Part shown: one piece after another, positions 14,551 through 24,050 of the stretch | Layout: every line of letters begins with the position of its first letter | Position numbering within the stretch: the stretch's first letter is position 1 | Assembly: GCF_000826655.1 (NCBI RefSeq) | Contig: NZ_JXJO01000022.1 | Coordinates: forward strand, 62,001-126,000 | Reading direction: 5' to 3' | Origin: Psychroserpens damuponensis | GTDB taxonomy: Bacteria > Bacteroidota > Bacteroidia > Flavobacteriales > Flavobacteriaceae | Length of the DNA stretch: 64,000 nucleotides | Position numbers and translations under genes: made by a program | Notes under the pieces: generated by a model | What the model was told of the DNA's origin: nothing | The model's database searches: none | The model's input: the letters and a program-made list of their open reading frames with translations, nothing else

Positions 14551-16520
14551 ATTTTACCGCCAACTACCTTACCTAGCTTTCTAGAAAGTAACATTTTTAG
14601 ACCTAAATAATCTTTTACATCTTCTAGAATACTTCTAGCATTTGCATCTTCTCGCAAAGTATCATTTTGATATTCTGACACTTTTTTATCTATTAAATAA
14701 CATCGTAACGTTAAGATGGTTTGTGTTACCAACTGCCCAATAGAATGTTGTTTTTCCTTCGGAATAATATTATTACGCTCCCAATCATGCAACGAGTAAC
14801 GTTCATCATTCATGAGTATTGTTGTGACATCACTAGCCAAGTCTTGATCTAACCTATTAACAAAATTTCGTGTAGAGAATTCTGGTTCTTGATGCAATGT
14901 ATCTATTATAGAATAGTACAAAGTCTTAAAGTTAGGGTTTGTAAATTGCATCTCATCTTCTTGCAAATCCAAATATATTTTTTCAAATACTTTAGCATTA
15001 TGAATTACAGGTTCTAATTGTAGTTCACCATCATCAGATTCTTTTAAAACCAAATCTTCAAAGTCCTCAATTTCTGTTCCGTAGAGCAACAAAATTTCAA
15101 TGATTTTACGTTCTAATTCATATTGTAGATCAATTTTTTTTGCCTTAGGCTCAGCCTTTACTACCTGAAAAGCGTTTTGTTTTTGCTCATTCTTATAGTT
15201 TTTATTAGCCTCTTGAACACCTTTTTTATTAATTTGAGCTAGTGTTGTAAATAAAACATCTTCACTAATATCCATAATACGAGAACATTCTTGAATATAA
15301 ATTTCCTTTTTAATTTGATCAGGAATTTTAGAGATACTATTTACAATTTCTCGTATGGTTTCTGCTTTTTTTATAGGATCATTGTCAGCTTCTTTTACTA
15401 ATAAGGACGCTTTAAATTGAATAAAATCTTTAGAATTCTCATTGAGATAGTCTGTTAACTCTTCGAGTGTATTTTGTTTGGCAAAACTATCTGGATCTTC
15501 ACCTTCTGGAAAGCTACAAACTTTTACATTCATACCTTGCTCAAGAATTAAATCTATACCACGTATAGACGCTCTAATTCCTGCCGCATCACCATCAAAA
15601 AGTACCGTAATATTATTTGTTAAACGATTAATAAGTCGAATTTGCTCTGGTGTTAATGCTGTACCAGATGATGCCACTGTGTTTTTAATTCCGGTTTGAT
15701 GAAATTGTATGACATCTGTATACCCTTCAACCAGATAACAATTATCTTCTTTAGCTATAGATTGCTTTGCATGAAAAATTCCGTAGAGAATTTTACTTTT
15801 ATGATACACTTCACTCTCTGGCGAGTTCATGTATTTGGCTGCTTTTTTATCTATTTTTAAAATTCGACCTCCAAATCCTAAAATACGTCCGCTCATGCTA
15901 TGAATAGGAAACATGACACGACCTTTAAAGCGATCAAACTTTTTGTCTGGCTTCACAATGGTTAAACCTGTTTTGTTTAGAAACTCAAGTTTATAACCTT
16001 GCTTTATAGCCTCATCTGTAAATCCTTGCCATTCATCTAGTGAATACCCTAAATTAAATTGTTTAATAGTTTCGTTTGTAAAACCACGTTCTTTAAAATA
16101 GCTTAAGCCAATGGCCTGACCTTGATCGGTTTTAAACATAATACGTTCAAAGTAATCTTTTGCAAACTCATTAACCAAATATAGGCTTTCACGCTCATTA
16201 GCATTTTGCTTTTGCTCATCTGTTTGCTCTGTTTCTTCTATTTCAATATTATACTTCTTGGCAAGATATTTAATGGCTTCGGGATACGTAAAATGTTCGT
16301 GCTCCATTAAAAAAGTGACAGCATTACCACCTTTTCCGCTAGAAAAATCTTTCCAAATTTGCTTAACAGGTGACACCATAAAACTTGGTGAGCGTTCATC
16401 ACTAAACGGACTTAATCCTTTAAAGTTACTTCCCGATTTTTTTAATTGTACAAAGTCGCCAATTACCTCCTCTACGCGAGCGGTTTCAAATACTTGTTCA
16501 ATGGAGGATTTTGATATCAT
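14547..16520 (-). CDS. dnaG: DNA primase DnaG with degenerate zinc site
   Basis: DnaG makes RNA primers at the replication fork. The 657-residue protein has an N-terminal zinc-binding-type domain, a TOPRIM core (YLVEGYTDVIQFHQTG, VLFDGDAAGIRA) and a C-terminal DnaB-interaction region. In the first domain the usual ligands CPFH and CxxC are replaced: LSPFSDERSPSF has Ser37 and Ser40, and WKDFSSGKGG has Asp58 and Ser61. All four zinc ligands are therefore missing although the fold motifs around them are kept. My recollection is that this is common in the Bacteroidota. A bidirectional terminator separates it from the upstream gene. Confidence 0.95.
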   Translation of the reverse strand: MISKSSIEQVFETARVEEVIGDFVQLKKSGSNFKGLSPFSDERSPSFMVSPVKQIWKDFSSGKGGNAVTFLMEHEHFTYPEAIKYLAKKYNIEIEETEQTDEQKQNANERESLYLVNEFAKDYFERIMFKTDQGQAIGLSYFKERGFTNETIKQFNLGYSLDEWQGFTDEAIKQGYKLEFLNKTGLTIVKPDKKFDRFKGRVMFPIHSMSGRILGFGGRILKIDKKAAKYMNSPESEVYHKSKILYGIFHAKQSIAKEDNCYLVEGYTDVIQFHQTGIKNTVASSGTALTPEQIRLINRLTNNITVLFDGDAAGIRASIRGIDLILEQGMNVKVCSFPEGEDPDSFAKQNTLEELTDYLNENSKDFIQFKASLLVKEADNDPIKKAETIREIVNSISKIPDQIKKEIYIQECSRIMDISEDVLFTTLAQINKKGVQEANKNYKNEQKQNAFQVVKAEPKAKKIDLQYELERKIIEILLLYGTEIEDFEDLVLKESDDGELQLEPVIHNAKVFEKIYLDLQEDEMQFTNPNFKTLYYSIIDTLHQEPEFSTRNFVNRLDQDLASDVTTILMNDERYSLHDWERNNIIPKEKQHSIGQLVTQTILTLRCYLIDKKVSEYQNDTLREDANARSILEDVKDYLGLKMLLSRKLGKVVGGKI

Positions 16521-16608
16521 AACATTTCCTACGAAAGCAGGAATCTATTTAAGATTTAACATTCATTTGATGCGATTCGCACTTACGTGGGAACGAAATG
16601 TAAAAGTA

Positions 16609-16649
16609 AAAAAAAAGCTTCATTACTTAAGTAAATGAAGCTTTTTATT
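16609..16649. terminator. Intrinsic terminator upstream of dnaG
   Basis: AAGCTTCATT and AATGAAGCTT form a 10-bp stem flanked by an A-run on one side and a T-run on the other. It ends transcription of the beta-barrel gene group before dnaG. Confidence 0.85.
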
Positions 16650-16664
16650 GGTTAATTAACTCGA

Positions 16665-17738
16665 CTAATCTAAATCAAATCGCAATCCGATTGATAAGTT
16701 ATGTTGATCAAATGTTTGGTCTTCAAACATTGGGCTTAAGTCATATTTTGCATAAACACCTAACCCTCCATAACCTACATAAGCACTCACACCATATACA
16801 AATGGTGACGCATTATAATTACGTCTAATTTTTTGTTTTACACGATCTCCATTTTCCTCATATCTTAATTTTTGTTGTGTACCAATATTAAAACCTGCAA
16901 AGCCACCAATACCAACTTTAAAATGATTTTCTGTGCTATATCTAAAATAGTTTTTACGTTCTACTTTTTTTGAAGGTCCAAATTCAAAATGTAACGGAAA
17001 CACGAGATTTGTAATTCTAAATTCAGACTCTTTTAAATCACTTGGAAACGACTCTAAAGTGGTTACATTTCCGTCTTGAACAAAATAACGGTCATTTTTT
17101 GGAGTTAATTTATTCCATTGAAAAGATAATCCATACTTTAATCGTACTGCATTAGACTCTTTAAACAACCTTGTTTTCCAGGCAATACCTAGCTCAACAA
17201 ATCCAGATCCTGCAAAAGAATACTCGTCTCCAATATCTTGACCTTCACCTATAGCATTATTAAAACCTGCTGCAAAAACGAGGTCGCTCGTTGTGCGTTT
17301 GTCATACACTACAGGTCTATTTCCTGAGGTTATTTTAAGTCCAGAGAAATTAAGATTAAAAGTCGCAGTTTCTGTGCCATCGTTATAGCCATAATCATTA
17401 CGCTCTAGTAATTCAATTTTATTATCTACAATGGCCAGGCGGTTTTCAATGTTCAAAGCACGTTTTTTTGCAGCTTCTTTTTTTAGTTTTTGAGCTTCGG
17501 CTTCGGTGATTTCTCCAGATTCTTGTCTTTTATTTATATTTTCAACTTCTTTTTTTAAGAACTCGCGCTCTTCGGTTTCTATGGTTTTTTTAAGCTCAAT
17601 AAGCCGATCTATTTGCAAGCCGTTTTCCTTGTAATCAATGCCTACTTTTGTTGAGTCTTGTTGTGTTTCTTGTGCGTTTACTTTGTTAACAATTAAGCAT
17701 AGGAGTAGCAGCACTACTGTTTTTGTGATAGTGTTCAT
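16665..17738 (-). CDS. Outer membrane beta-barrel protein with coiled-coil N-terminus
   Basis: The 357-residue protein has a signal peptide (TVVLLLLCLIVNKVNAQ), a Lys/Glu-rich coiled coil at about residues 45-110 (EEREFLKKEVENINKRQ), and a C-terminal part with alternating aromatic beta strands ending in HNLSIGLRFDLD, as in outer membrane barrels. I do not recognise a named family. It follows the anti-sigma-like and ECF sigma genes by 26 bases and is probably co-transcribed, so it may be a target or sensor of that system. Confidence 0.7.
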   Translation of the reverse strand: MNTITKTVVLLLLCLIVNKVNAQETQQDSTKVGIDYKENGLQIDRLIELKKTIETEEREFLKKEVENINKRQESGEITEAEAQKLKKEAAKKRALNIENRLAIVDNKIELLERNDYGYNDGTETATFNLNFSGLKITSGNRPVVYDKRTTSDLVFAAGFNNAIGEGQDIGDEYSFAGSGFVELGIAWKTRLFKESNAVRLKYGLSFQWNKLTPKNDRYFVQDGNVTTLESFPSDLKESEFRITNLVFPLHFEFGPSKKVERKNYFRYSTENHFKVGIGGFAGFNIGTQQKLRYEENGDRVKQKIRRNYNASPFVYGVSAYVGYGGLGVYAKYDLSPMFEDQTFDQHNLSIGLRFDLD

Positions 17739-17764
17739 AATGTTTGTTTTAAATTGATGATTAT

Positions 17765-18598
17765 TTAATTATTGCGCTCAGCCACTGCAGTTTTGACTGA
17801 TTCAAAACCTGATTTTAAGCCTTCAAATACTCGGGTTCTAAACGATTGTTCCAGGTCATCTTCAACGTCTTGAAGTAATGCATCTGCATCTACCGTTCTT
17901 GTGGTTTCATTGTATATTCGGTCTCTTAAAATATCTCGTTCTGCCTGTTTTAATAGGTTTTCAATTTCGGCATCTGTAACTGTTCCATTTTTAAGTTCTA
18001 ACGTTTTAATTTGGTTGATTACCTCGTCTACCTTTACTTCTTCAAAAGTTAATGCACTGGCAGATGATTTCTCTTTTTGAGTGTTAACCGAATTTAAAGC
18101 AGCAACAGCATGTTTAGTATCCTTAACAATAGTAAGCGGCTCTTCAATTAGTGGTTGGTTGTTATGCTTGACTTTTTTATGAATTGATTGCTTAGAAGCC
18201 GTTGCTAACTTAGGTTCGTTTTTGATTGATGATTTAATGTCTTTTTTATTGTTTTCTTGAGTGTTTTTCTCTTCGGAAATATTAGCGACCACTTCCTTTT
18301 CAACTGTTGAATTTTGAGTAGCTTCTAACGCTACATTATTTTGAATCTCTTTGGTATTTGTTTCGACTATAGTTGGTTCTCCAAGTTGATTTTCCGAAGC
18401 ATTAAATAGTACAGACGTCACAAACAAAACACCTATAACACTTGCAGCTATACCTATATAAAATATGAGGCTTTTTTTATTTCTTTTGTTGTGAGTATTA
18501 AGATCTGCCGACAATGTATCCCATGCATCAATTGATGGTTGTATGGTTCTTTTCTCTAACTTTTCTTTTATATTTTCTTCAAACTTAATTGGTGCCAT
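17765..18598 (-). CDS. Probable anti-sigma-like membrane protein
   Basis: The 277-residue protein has a short cytoplasmic N-terminus (IQPSIDAWDTLSADLN), one membrane segment (SLIFYIGIAASVIGVLFVTS, residues about 43-63) and a long charged periplasmic tail with coiled-coil character. Its start overlaps the end of the ECF sigma gene by 14 bases. This arrangement is common for sigma/anti-sigma pairs in Bacteroidota. No canonical zinc anti-sigma motif is visible, so the role is inferred from topology and position. Confidence 0.7.
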   Translation of the reverse strand: MAPIKFEENIKEKLEKRTIQPSIDAWDTLSADLNTHNKRNKKSLIFYIGIAASVIGVLFVTSVLFNASENQLGEPTIVETNTKEIQNNVALEATQNSTVEKEVVANISEEKNTQENNKKDIKSSIKNEPKLATASKQSIHKKVKHNNQPLIEEPLTIVKDTKHAVAALNSVNTQKEKSSASALTFEEVKVDEVINQIKTLELKNGTVTDAEIENLLKQAERDILRDRIYNETTRTVDADALLQDVEDDLEQSFRTRVFEGLKSGFESVKTAVAERNN

Positions 18599-19151
18599 AA
18601 CTTGTTGTATTTATGTCCTTAATTTTTTTCTGAAGCATTTGTCGTGCTTTAAATAATTGTGATTTTGAAGTCCCTAAAGAAATATTCAATATCTCTGCAA
18701 TTTCTTGATGTTTGTAGCCTTCAATTGCATACATAACAAATACCATTTTATATCCTTCTGGAAGTTTATCAATGATGTGTTGAATTTGAGCCACCTCAAT
18801 TTGTGAATCGACATTATTATAATGCACTTGATGAATGATTTCATCTTCAACCGAAAATTCTACATGCTTTTCTTGTCTTAAAAAAGAAATAGATTCTCTC
18901 ACCATGATACGTCTCAACCAACCTTCAAAACTACCATTGTTTTTAAAACTTTTAAGGTTGGTAAACGCTTTAAAAAAACCTTTTAACATCACAGACTCTG
19001 CGTTTTGCATGTCTTTTATATAATAGCGACAAACACTAAGCATTTTTGGCGCATGAACTTCATACAATGTATGTTGCGCATCACGCTTACCTTTTGCTGC
19101 TCGTTTAATGAGCGTCGTATTATTTTTATGATGTAATTGAATTACTTTCAA
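18585..19151 (-). CDS. ECF-type RNA polymerase sigma factor
   Basis: The 188-residue sigma-70 family protein has region 2 (AQHTLYEVHAPKMLSVCRYY, then LKGFFKAFTNLKSFKNNGSF and GWLRRIMVRESISFLR) and region 4 (LPEGYKMVFVMYAIEGYKHQ, EIAEILNISLGTSKSQLFKA). Start is TTG; the next ATG would remove most of region 2. It heads a three-gene group with the membrane protein and beta-barrel gene downstream. Confidence 0.9.
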   Translation of the reverse strand: MKVIQLHHKNNTTLIKRAAKGKRDAQHTLYEVHAPKMLSVCRYYIKDMQNAESVMLKGFFKAFTNLKSFKNNGSFEGWLRRIMVRESISFLRQEKHVEFSVEDEIIHQVHYNNVDSQIEVAQIQHIIDKLPEGYKMVFVMYAIEGYKHQEIAEILNISLGTSKSQLFKARQMLQKKIKDINTTSYGTN

Positions 19152-19257
19152 AATAACTTTAGTTTGGTCTTCTATTTATAAAGACGCAATAGTTACACAA
19201 ATGGTTGCCTGAAGTTTAAATGAATTTACAACCCATTGAAAATAAGACGTGTATAAT

Positions 19258-20235
19258 TTATTTTTTTCTGTCAATCACGTAATTTACCATTAATTCCAAT
19301 GCGGTTTTGTATTGAGAATCTGGATACGTGTTTAAAATTTGCAATGCCTCTGCTTGAAATGCTTTCATTTTAGAGATCGCATAATCGAGTCCGTTATGAT
19401 CTTTAACAAAAGCAATAACTTCTTTAACTCGCTTTTTATCTTTATTATGATTTTTAATGGAATTAATGAGCCATGACTTTTCTTTTTTTGAGCAGTTATT
19501 AAGCACATGAATTAATGGCAAGGTCATTTTTTGTTCTTTAATATCAATACCTGTAGGTTTACCGATAGCCTCATCTCCATAATCAAATAAATCATCTTTT
19601 ATTTGAAAAGCCATACCAATAAGTTCTCCAAATTTACGCATGGATTCTACGTCATCAGAATTTGGTTTTACCGAAGCAGCTCCTAAGCTACAACATGCCG
19701 CAATGAGTGTTGCTGTTTTTTGTCTTATGATTTCGTAATAAACGTCTTCTGTAATATCTAGTTGTCTTGCTTTTTCAATTTGCAGTAATTCTCCTTCGCT
19801 CATTTCTCGAACCGCTACAGAGATAATTTTTAATAAATCAAAATCATTATTATCTATAGATAGTAACAAACCTTTAGATAATAAAAAATCACCAATGAGG
19901 ACTGCTATTTTATTTTTCCAAAGGGCATTAACAGAGAAAAACCCTCTACGACGATTACTATCATCAACTACATCATCATGTACTAAGGTTGCTGTATGTA
20001 TCAACTCAATAACCGATGCTCCTCTATAAGTACGTTCACTAACCTGACCATTATCTACCATTTTAGCAACAAGAAACACAAACATTGGTCGCATTTGCTT
20101 ACCCTTTCGGTTAACAATATAATGTGTAATACGGTTTAATAATGCAACTTTACTAGACATAGAGAGGAGAAACTTCTGTTCGAAGAGTTCCATCTCGTAG
20201 GCAATAGGTTGTTTTATTTGTTCGGTAATTTTCAA
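19258..20235 (-). CDS. Long-chain polyprenyl diphosphate synthase
   Basis: The trans-prenyltransferase makes the side chain of menaquinone. The 325-residue protein has the first Asp-rich motif in TLVHDDVVDDSNRRRG and the second in AFQIKDDLFDYGDEAIGKPTG. The chain length cannot be read directly. The start used is a TTG codon; a downstream ATG at residue 15 (MELFEQKF) is an alternative. It lies downstream of the phosphatase-sulfotransferase gene with a gap of 50 bases. Confidence 0.9.
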   Translation of the reverse strand: MKITEQIKQPIAYEMELFEQKFLLSMSSKVALLNRITHYIVNRKGKQMRPMFVFLVAKMVDNGQVSERTYRGASVIELIHTATLVHDDVVDDSNRRRGFFSVNALWKNKIAVLIGDFLLSKGLLLSIDNNDFDLLKIISVAVREMSEGELLQIEKARQLDITEDVYYEIIRQKTATLIAACCSLGAASVKPNSDDVESMRKFGELIGMAFQIKDDLFDYGDEAIGKPTGIDIKEQKMTLPLIHVLNNCSKKEKSWLINSIKNHNKDKKRVKEVIAFVKDHNGLDYAISKMKAFQAEALQILNTYPDSQYKTALELMVNYVIDRKK

Positions 20236-20285
20236 ATTGAGCGTTTAATTCTTTGCAAAAATAAGCTATTGGATTTGTATGATAG

Positions 20286-22895
20286 CTACAATTTATTTCT
20301 ATATAATGATTTATCTACACATTTTAACATCTCATCTTTATTCATATCAACACCAACAAATGAAGTTACTTTATCAACTACAGTTTTAGAATCATTAATC
20401 ACATCTTTATAATCAACATAAATAAGTTCTACACTTGGTTCCTTATCTTTCCAAACATCAACCTGATGGAGGTGTTTTTTATAGGTTTCAAAAAGCCTTG
20501 TTGGTAGTGTTTCTGGATCTTTACCTATCATTTTTTGTTGCGACTTTACGATTTCGTTTAAATCTCTACTCATAAAAATCACTTTATAGCGGTACTTAGG
20601 GTCTAAAAATTTTAGTAAAGGTGCAACGACTTTAACTGATTTGTTTTGTGCTAAATCTAGCCATTTGTTATCCTTATGTATAGACATCACAGGATCGTAC
20701 TCAAAATATCCTTTTGGATTTGATGCATCTGCTTTTCGATTGGCATCAGTTAACACCTCAACACCTCCTTTATTTAGCATTTGCATCATTACAGATGTAC
20801 CAGATCTTGGTAATCCTGAAACGATAACTATTTGATCCTTTCGATATTTATAAACTGCTTTATCTTTTAAATTGGTTTTATTAACCAGTTTATCATCAAT
20901 ATTTTCAATTGCTTTTTCTGCTTTCACATGTTTAACCGGCTTTAAACTATTAGCTGTTTCATAAGCAATTTTAGCATTTTCTAAATCGCCTAATTTTTCT
21001 AAAGCTTCACCTAAAGTGTAATGTGCTTCGGGATAATACTTAACCAGCTCAATAGATATTAAAGCATGTTCTGCAGCATTTTCATAATCTTTTAAATGTA
21101 TAAGAGTAGCAGCCAATGCCTGATGAAATTTAGCTCTATCAACTTCAAAATTGAGGGCATTTTCAAAAGCTTCTTTAGCCTTTTCAAATTGGAATAATTG
21201 CATATGAATTTTTCCTATTTGATACCACACTTCTGCATTAGGTTTATTGTTTTTAGCTGCTTGTAATACTTTAAGTGCCTGATGGATTTTTCCTTTAGCG
21301 ACCAAAATTTTTGCTTCAGAAAAATAGGTATTGATATCAAATCGTTTATCTAATCTTCGTAGTTGACTTAAATAATGTTCGGCATTTTCTATTTCGTTTT
21401 GCGCAATACTTATTGACAATAAATCCATATAGTATGGAATGATATCAACAACCGAATCTCCCTCTTTATAGCCTTGCTTCTCTAATTCTTCTTTTTTCTC
21501 ACCTTCAAAATCACTTTTTTGGTATTTTGGATAAGTATCATTTATGAGTTCAAGAAGGATTTTCTTCGCTTTTTCAAAATCTTTTTTCCCTAGATATACG
21601 CGACCTAAATTATGTTTTAAGTCACATTTGGTCTTTAAAATTGCGATTCCTATATCCTCATCAGGCTTATCAATATATCCTAGATCAATCAATTGTTGCA
21701 AAGCTTCTTGTTCGTTCAATTGATCTGTTTCAACGACCTCTTTATGTTGTCCAAAATCGCCTTCTAAAGTTTCCCAACTATCAATGTATTTAGGTTTAGT
21801 TGGCTCTTTAAATATATCTAATGCTACTTTTCCATCCATGTCCTTACCAATTGGCAAGTCAAACATATGAAGTAAGGTTGGTGCCACATCTATTAAGCTA
21901 AGCCCAAACACTTTTTCGTTTTGTTTAATATTTGGCCCAGCAGCTACGAAGATTCCAAATTGGCGATGTTCTAGAGCAGGAGCAGCTGGATATTTAGGCA
22001 TTTTTAAAATGCGCTTATATCCCGATTCGTATCCATGGTCAGACATCACAATTACTGTTGTATCATCATCAATCAAACTCATGGTGCGTTCCAACATCAT
22101 ATCTTGTATCTTGTAAGCGCTCACTACAGCTTGATTATAAATCTCAAACAAATGTTGCGGCACTGCATTAAGTTTTGGTGGATGAAACTTCATGAAGGCA
22201 TGGCAAAAATGATCAATGAGATCATAATACACTGCTGTAAAATCCCATTTGGTAGTTCGAATCAAATTTGTAGCCGCAGCATGAACAGAAGTATTCTCTG
22301 CTAAAATTCTAGCAAAAGTACGAAGCCCTTTATCATTTTCCTGATCAATCTCTGCTGCTTTAGGAATACAGGGCAAAATATGAGCTTTAGTAATCTCGTA
22401 GGGAAACATTCTCAAGTCCTCAAGCTCTTGTGTTAATGACTCTGGATGTATTGTCCCTTTTAACATTGGGTTTTTTTTATCAGGATCTGCTTTCACTTTT
22501 TGAAACTTATCTGTAACCACTACACCGTTTATTGGTTCGGCCGGAAAGCTTGGCCACCAACCAATCAAGTTGCTTTTAAAACCTTGGTTGTGAAGAATAT
22601 TCCAAATTGCTTTCACCTTTCTTGAATTGGCAGTTACAGGTCGAACACCTTTCATATCTGGCATGAGCTCTATAAAACCTAAAACACCATGTTTGTCTGG
22701 TGTTTTTCCGGTAGCGACTGATGACCATAACATTGGCGAATATGGAGGGTTCATGGTGCTCATATTTCCATACACACCTCTACTTATCAATTTTTTTAAT
22801 GCTGGCATTTCACCTTTTGAAATCAAAGGCCAAATAATTTCCCAATCAGCTGCATCCCAACCAATTAACAGTGTTTTGTTTTTTTTATTTGACAT
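20286..22895 (-). CDS. Alkaline phosphatase-superfamily / TPR / sulfotransferase fusion
   Basis: The 869-residue protein has three parts. Residues 1 to about 370 are a type I phosphodiesterase/nucleotide pyrophosphatase fold: LLIGWDAADWEII, NPPYSPMLWSSVATGKTPDK (probable nucleophile Ser53), YDLIDHFCHAF and VIVMSDHGYESG, with metal-binding Asp and His. About 415-680 are TPR helices (AVWYQIGKIHMQLFQFEKAK). From about 685 to the end is a sulfotransferase with the PAPS-binding loop VSGLPRSGTSVMM and later FMSRDLNEIVKSQQK. No signal peptide is seen, so it is likely cytoplasmic. The substrate is unknown. It overlaps a tiny upstream gene by 11 bases. Confidence 0.88.
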   Translation of the reverse strand: MSNKKNKTLLIGWDAADWEIIWPLISKGEMPALKKLISRGVYGNMSTMNPPYSPMLWSSVATGKTPDKHGVLGFIELMPDMKGVRPVTANSRKVKAIWNILHNQGFKSNLIGWWPSFPAEPINGVVVTDKFQKVKADPDKKNPMLKGTIHPESLTQELEDLRMFPYEITKAHILPCIPKAAEIDQENDKGLRTFARILAENTSVHAAATNLIRTTKWDFTAVYYDLIDHFCHAFMKFHPPKLNAVPQHLFEIYNQAVVSAYKIQDMMLERTMSLIDDDTTVIVMSDHGYESGYKRILKMPKYPAAPALEHRQFGIFVAAGPNIKQNEKVFGLSLIDVAPTLLHMFDLPIGKDMDGKVALDIFKEPTKPKYIDSWETLEGDFGQHKEVVETDQLNEQEALQQLIDLGYIDKPDEDIGIAILKTKCDLKHNLGRVYLGKKDFEKAKKILLELINDTYPKYQKSDFEGEKKEELEKQGYKEGDSVVDIIPYYMDLLSISIAQNEIENAEHYLSQLRRLDKRFDINTYFSEAKILVAKGKIHQALKVLQAAKNNKPNAEVWYQIGKIHMQLFQFEKAKEAFENALNFEVDRAKFHQALAATLIHLKDYENAAEHALISIELVKYYPEAHYTLGEALEKLGDLENAKIAYETANSLKPVKHVKAEKAIENIDDKLVNKTNLKDKAVYKYRKDQIVIVSGLPRSGTSVMMQMLNKGGVEVLTDANRKADASNPKGYFEYDPVMSIHKDNKWLDLAQNKSVKVVAPLLKFLDPKYRYKVIFMSRDLNEIVKSQQKMIGKDPETLPTRLFETYKKHLHQVDVWKDKEPSVELIYVDYKDVINDSKTVVDKVTSFVGVDMNKDEMLKCVDKSLYRNKL

Positions 22896-23043
22896 GATTA
22901 TCGATCTTATTGATATTATTGTTGTTCTTCACTTCTCGCCAAGCTCTTAAACCAATATCTCCATAAGCTAATAAACCTAAGGACCCTTCGATCGTAATAG
23001 TATAAGATTGATTATTTGTTAAAATTTTATTTTTATTCGTCAT
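22885..23043 (-). CDS. Small conserved-looking protein coupled to the phosphatase fusion
   Basis: This 52-residue protein starts MTNKNKILTNNQSYTI and contains TIEGSLGLLAYGDIGLRAWR. Its stop lies 11 bases inside the start of the fusion gene, so translation is likely coupled. A longer frame from upstream gives a Cys-rich N-terminus without support. I do not recognise a family. The tight overlap suggests a partner or regulator of the large protein. Confidence 0.6.
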   Translation of the reverse strand: MTNKNKILTNNQSYTITIEGSLGLLAYGDIGLRAWREVKNNNNINKIDNHVK

Positions 23044-23155
23044 TTTAAGAAGTGTAATTTGTTTTACAAAGCAATAATTAATAACTTGTTGCACGTTTCC
23101 TTTTTCAGGATGTGATGTAAAACAACAAAACATATTAATCAAAACCTAGTATATT

Positions 23156-23983
23156 ATGAAAAAAACTACTTTAAAACATTCTAATAATTTAAGTAAAAGA
23201 TTGGCTCAATATGGGGTTCTTTCATTAGCAATTGCTGGTGTTTCAGAAGCTAATGGTCAAATTCAATATACTGATGTAGATCCTGACTTTGTTGGTACGC
23301 TTCAAAGCTCTTTTGATGTGGATTTTAATGGTGATACGATTGTTGATGCAGTCATTGAACAAACAAGTTTTTCTAGTTCTGGTGGTGGCAACATACAACT
23401 TATGAGAGCAATAGCTCCCGTAGGCAATGGTATTGCAGCGAACATTGTAGGAAACTACACCTATGGTGTTAATGTCCCTTATGGATCTGCAATAGGTTCT
23501 ACAACAACAGTTGCATCTTTTGGAGATATGTGCCAAGCAGGCGGATACACCAACAGTGGTTTTTGCGGCACAACAGCTGATTCATATGTAGGCGTAGCTT
23601 TTGATATTAGTGGAAGTACTCATTATGGTTGGGTAAGACTTGAAATGGGCTCTAGTAGTTCAAACTTCACCGTTAAGGATTTTGCTTATGAGCAAACGGC
23701 TGATGCATCAATAAATGCTGGTGATGGTCTTTTAAGTGTTGATGAATTTGCAAACAACACGTTTACTCACTCTTACAACAAAGACACGAATAACTTAACA
23801 TTGAACTCGTCATTACCATTAAGCAGTATTGAAGTGTTTAATATTCTTGGACAACGCGTGATCAATCAATCTTTATCTCAGAGTAATGAAGTTATTGGAA
23901 TGTCTAATTTACAAGATGGTATGTACATAGCAAAAGTATCTGTTAAAGGACAGACACAAACCATAAAGATTATAAAACAATAA
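23156..23983 (+). CDS. Secreted protein with T9SS type A sorting domain
   Basis: The 275-residue protein has a signal peptide (RLAQYGVLSLAIAGVSEANG), a beta-rich middle with GDTIVDAVIEQ and THYGWVRLEM, and a C-terminal sorting domain (IEVFNILGQRVINQSL, LQDGMYIAKVSVKGQTQTIK). The last is typical for cargo of the type 9 secretion system, which is exported and usually anchored at the cell surface. The function of the middle part is unknown. It is divergent from the small gene at 22885 and is ended by a bidirectional terminator. Confidence 0.85.
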   Translation: MKKTTLKHSNNLSKRLAQYGVLSLAIAGVSEANGQIQYTDVDPDFVGTLQSSFDVDFNGDTIVDAVIEQTSFSSSGGGNIQLMRAIAPVGNGIAANIVGNYTYGVNVPYGSAIGSTTTVASFGDMCQAGGYTNSGFCGTTADSYVGVAFDISGSTHYGWVRLEMGSSSSNFTVKDFAYEQTADASINAGDGLLSVDEFANNTFTHSYNKDTNNLTLNSSLPLSSIEVFNILGQRVINQSLSQSNEVIGMSNLQDGMYIAKVSVKGQTQTIKIIKQ

Positions 23984-24000
23984 TTAAAATATACTTAAAA

Positions 24001-24050
24001 AAAAGCGACCATACTTTGATTACGTACAGTAACAAATGGTCGCTTTTTTT
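24001..24050. terminator. Bidirectional terminator between T9SS protein and rlmN
   Basis: AAAAGCGACCAT (24001-24012) pairs with ATGGTCGC (24036-24043), followed by seven T. It serves both convergent genes and abuts the rlmN stop codon. Confidence 0.9.

Noticed and set aside
22885-23142. 85-residue version of the small gene upstream of the phosphatase fusion
   Set aside because: The extra N-terminus is Cys-rich and lacks support; the ATG at 23043 gives a better start.
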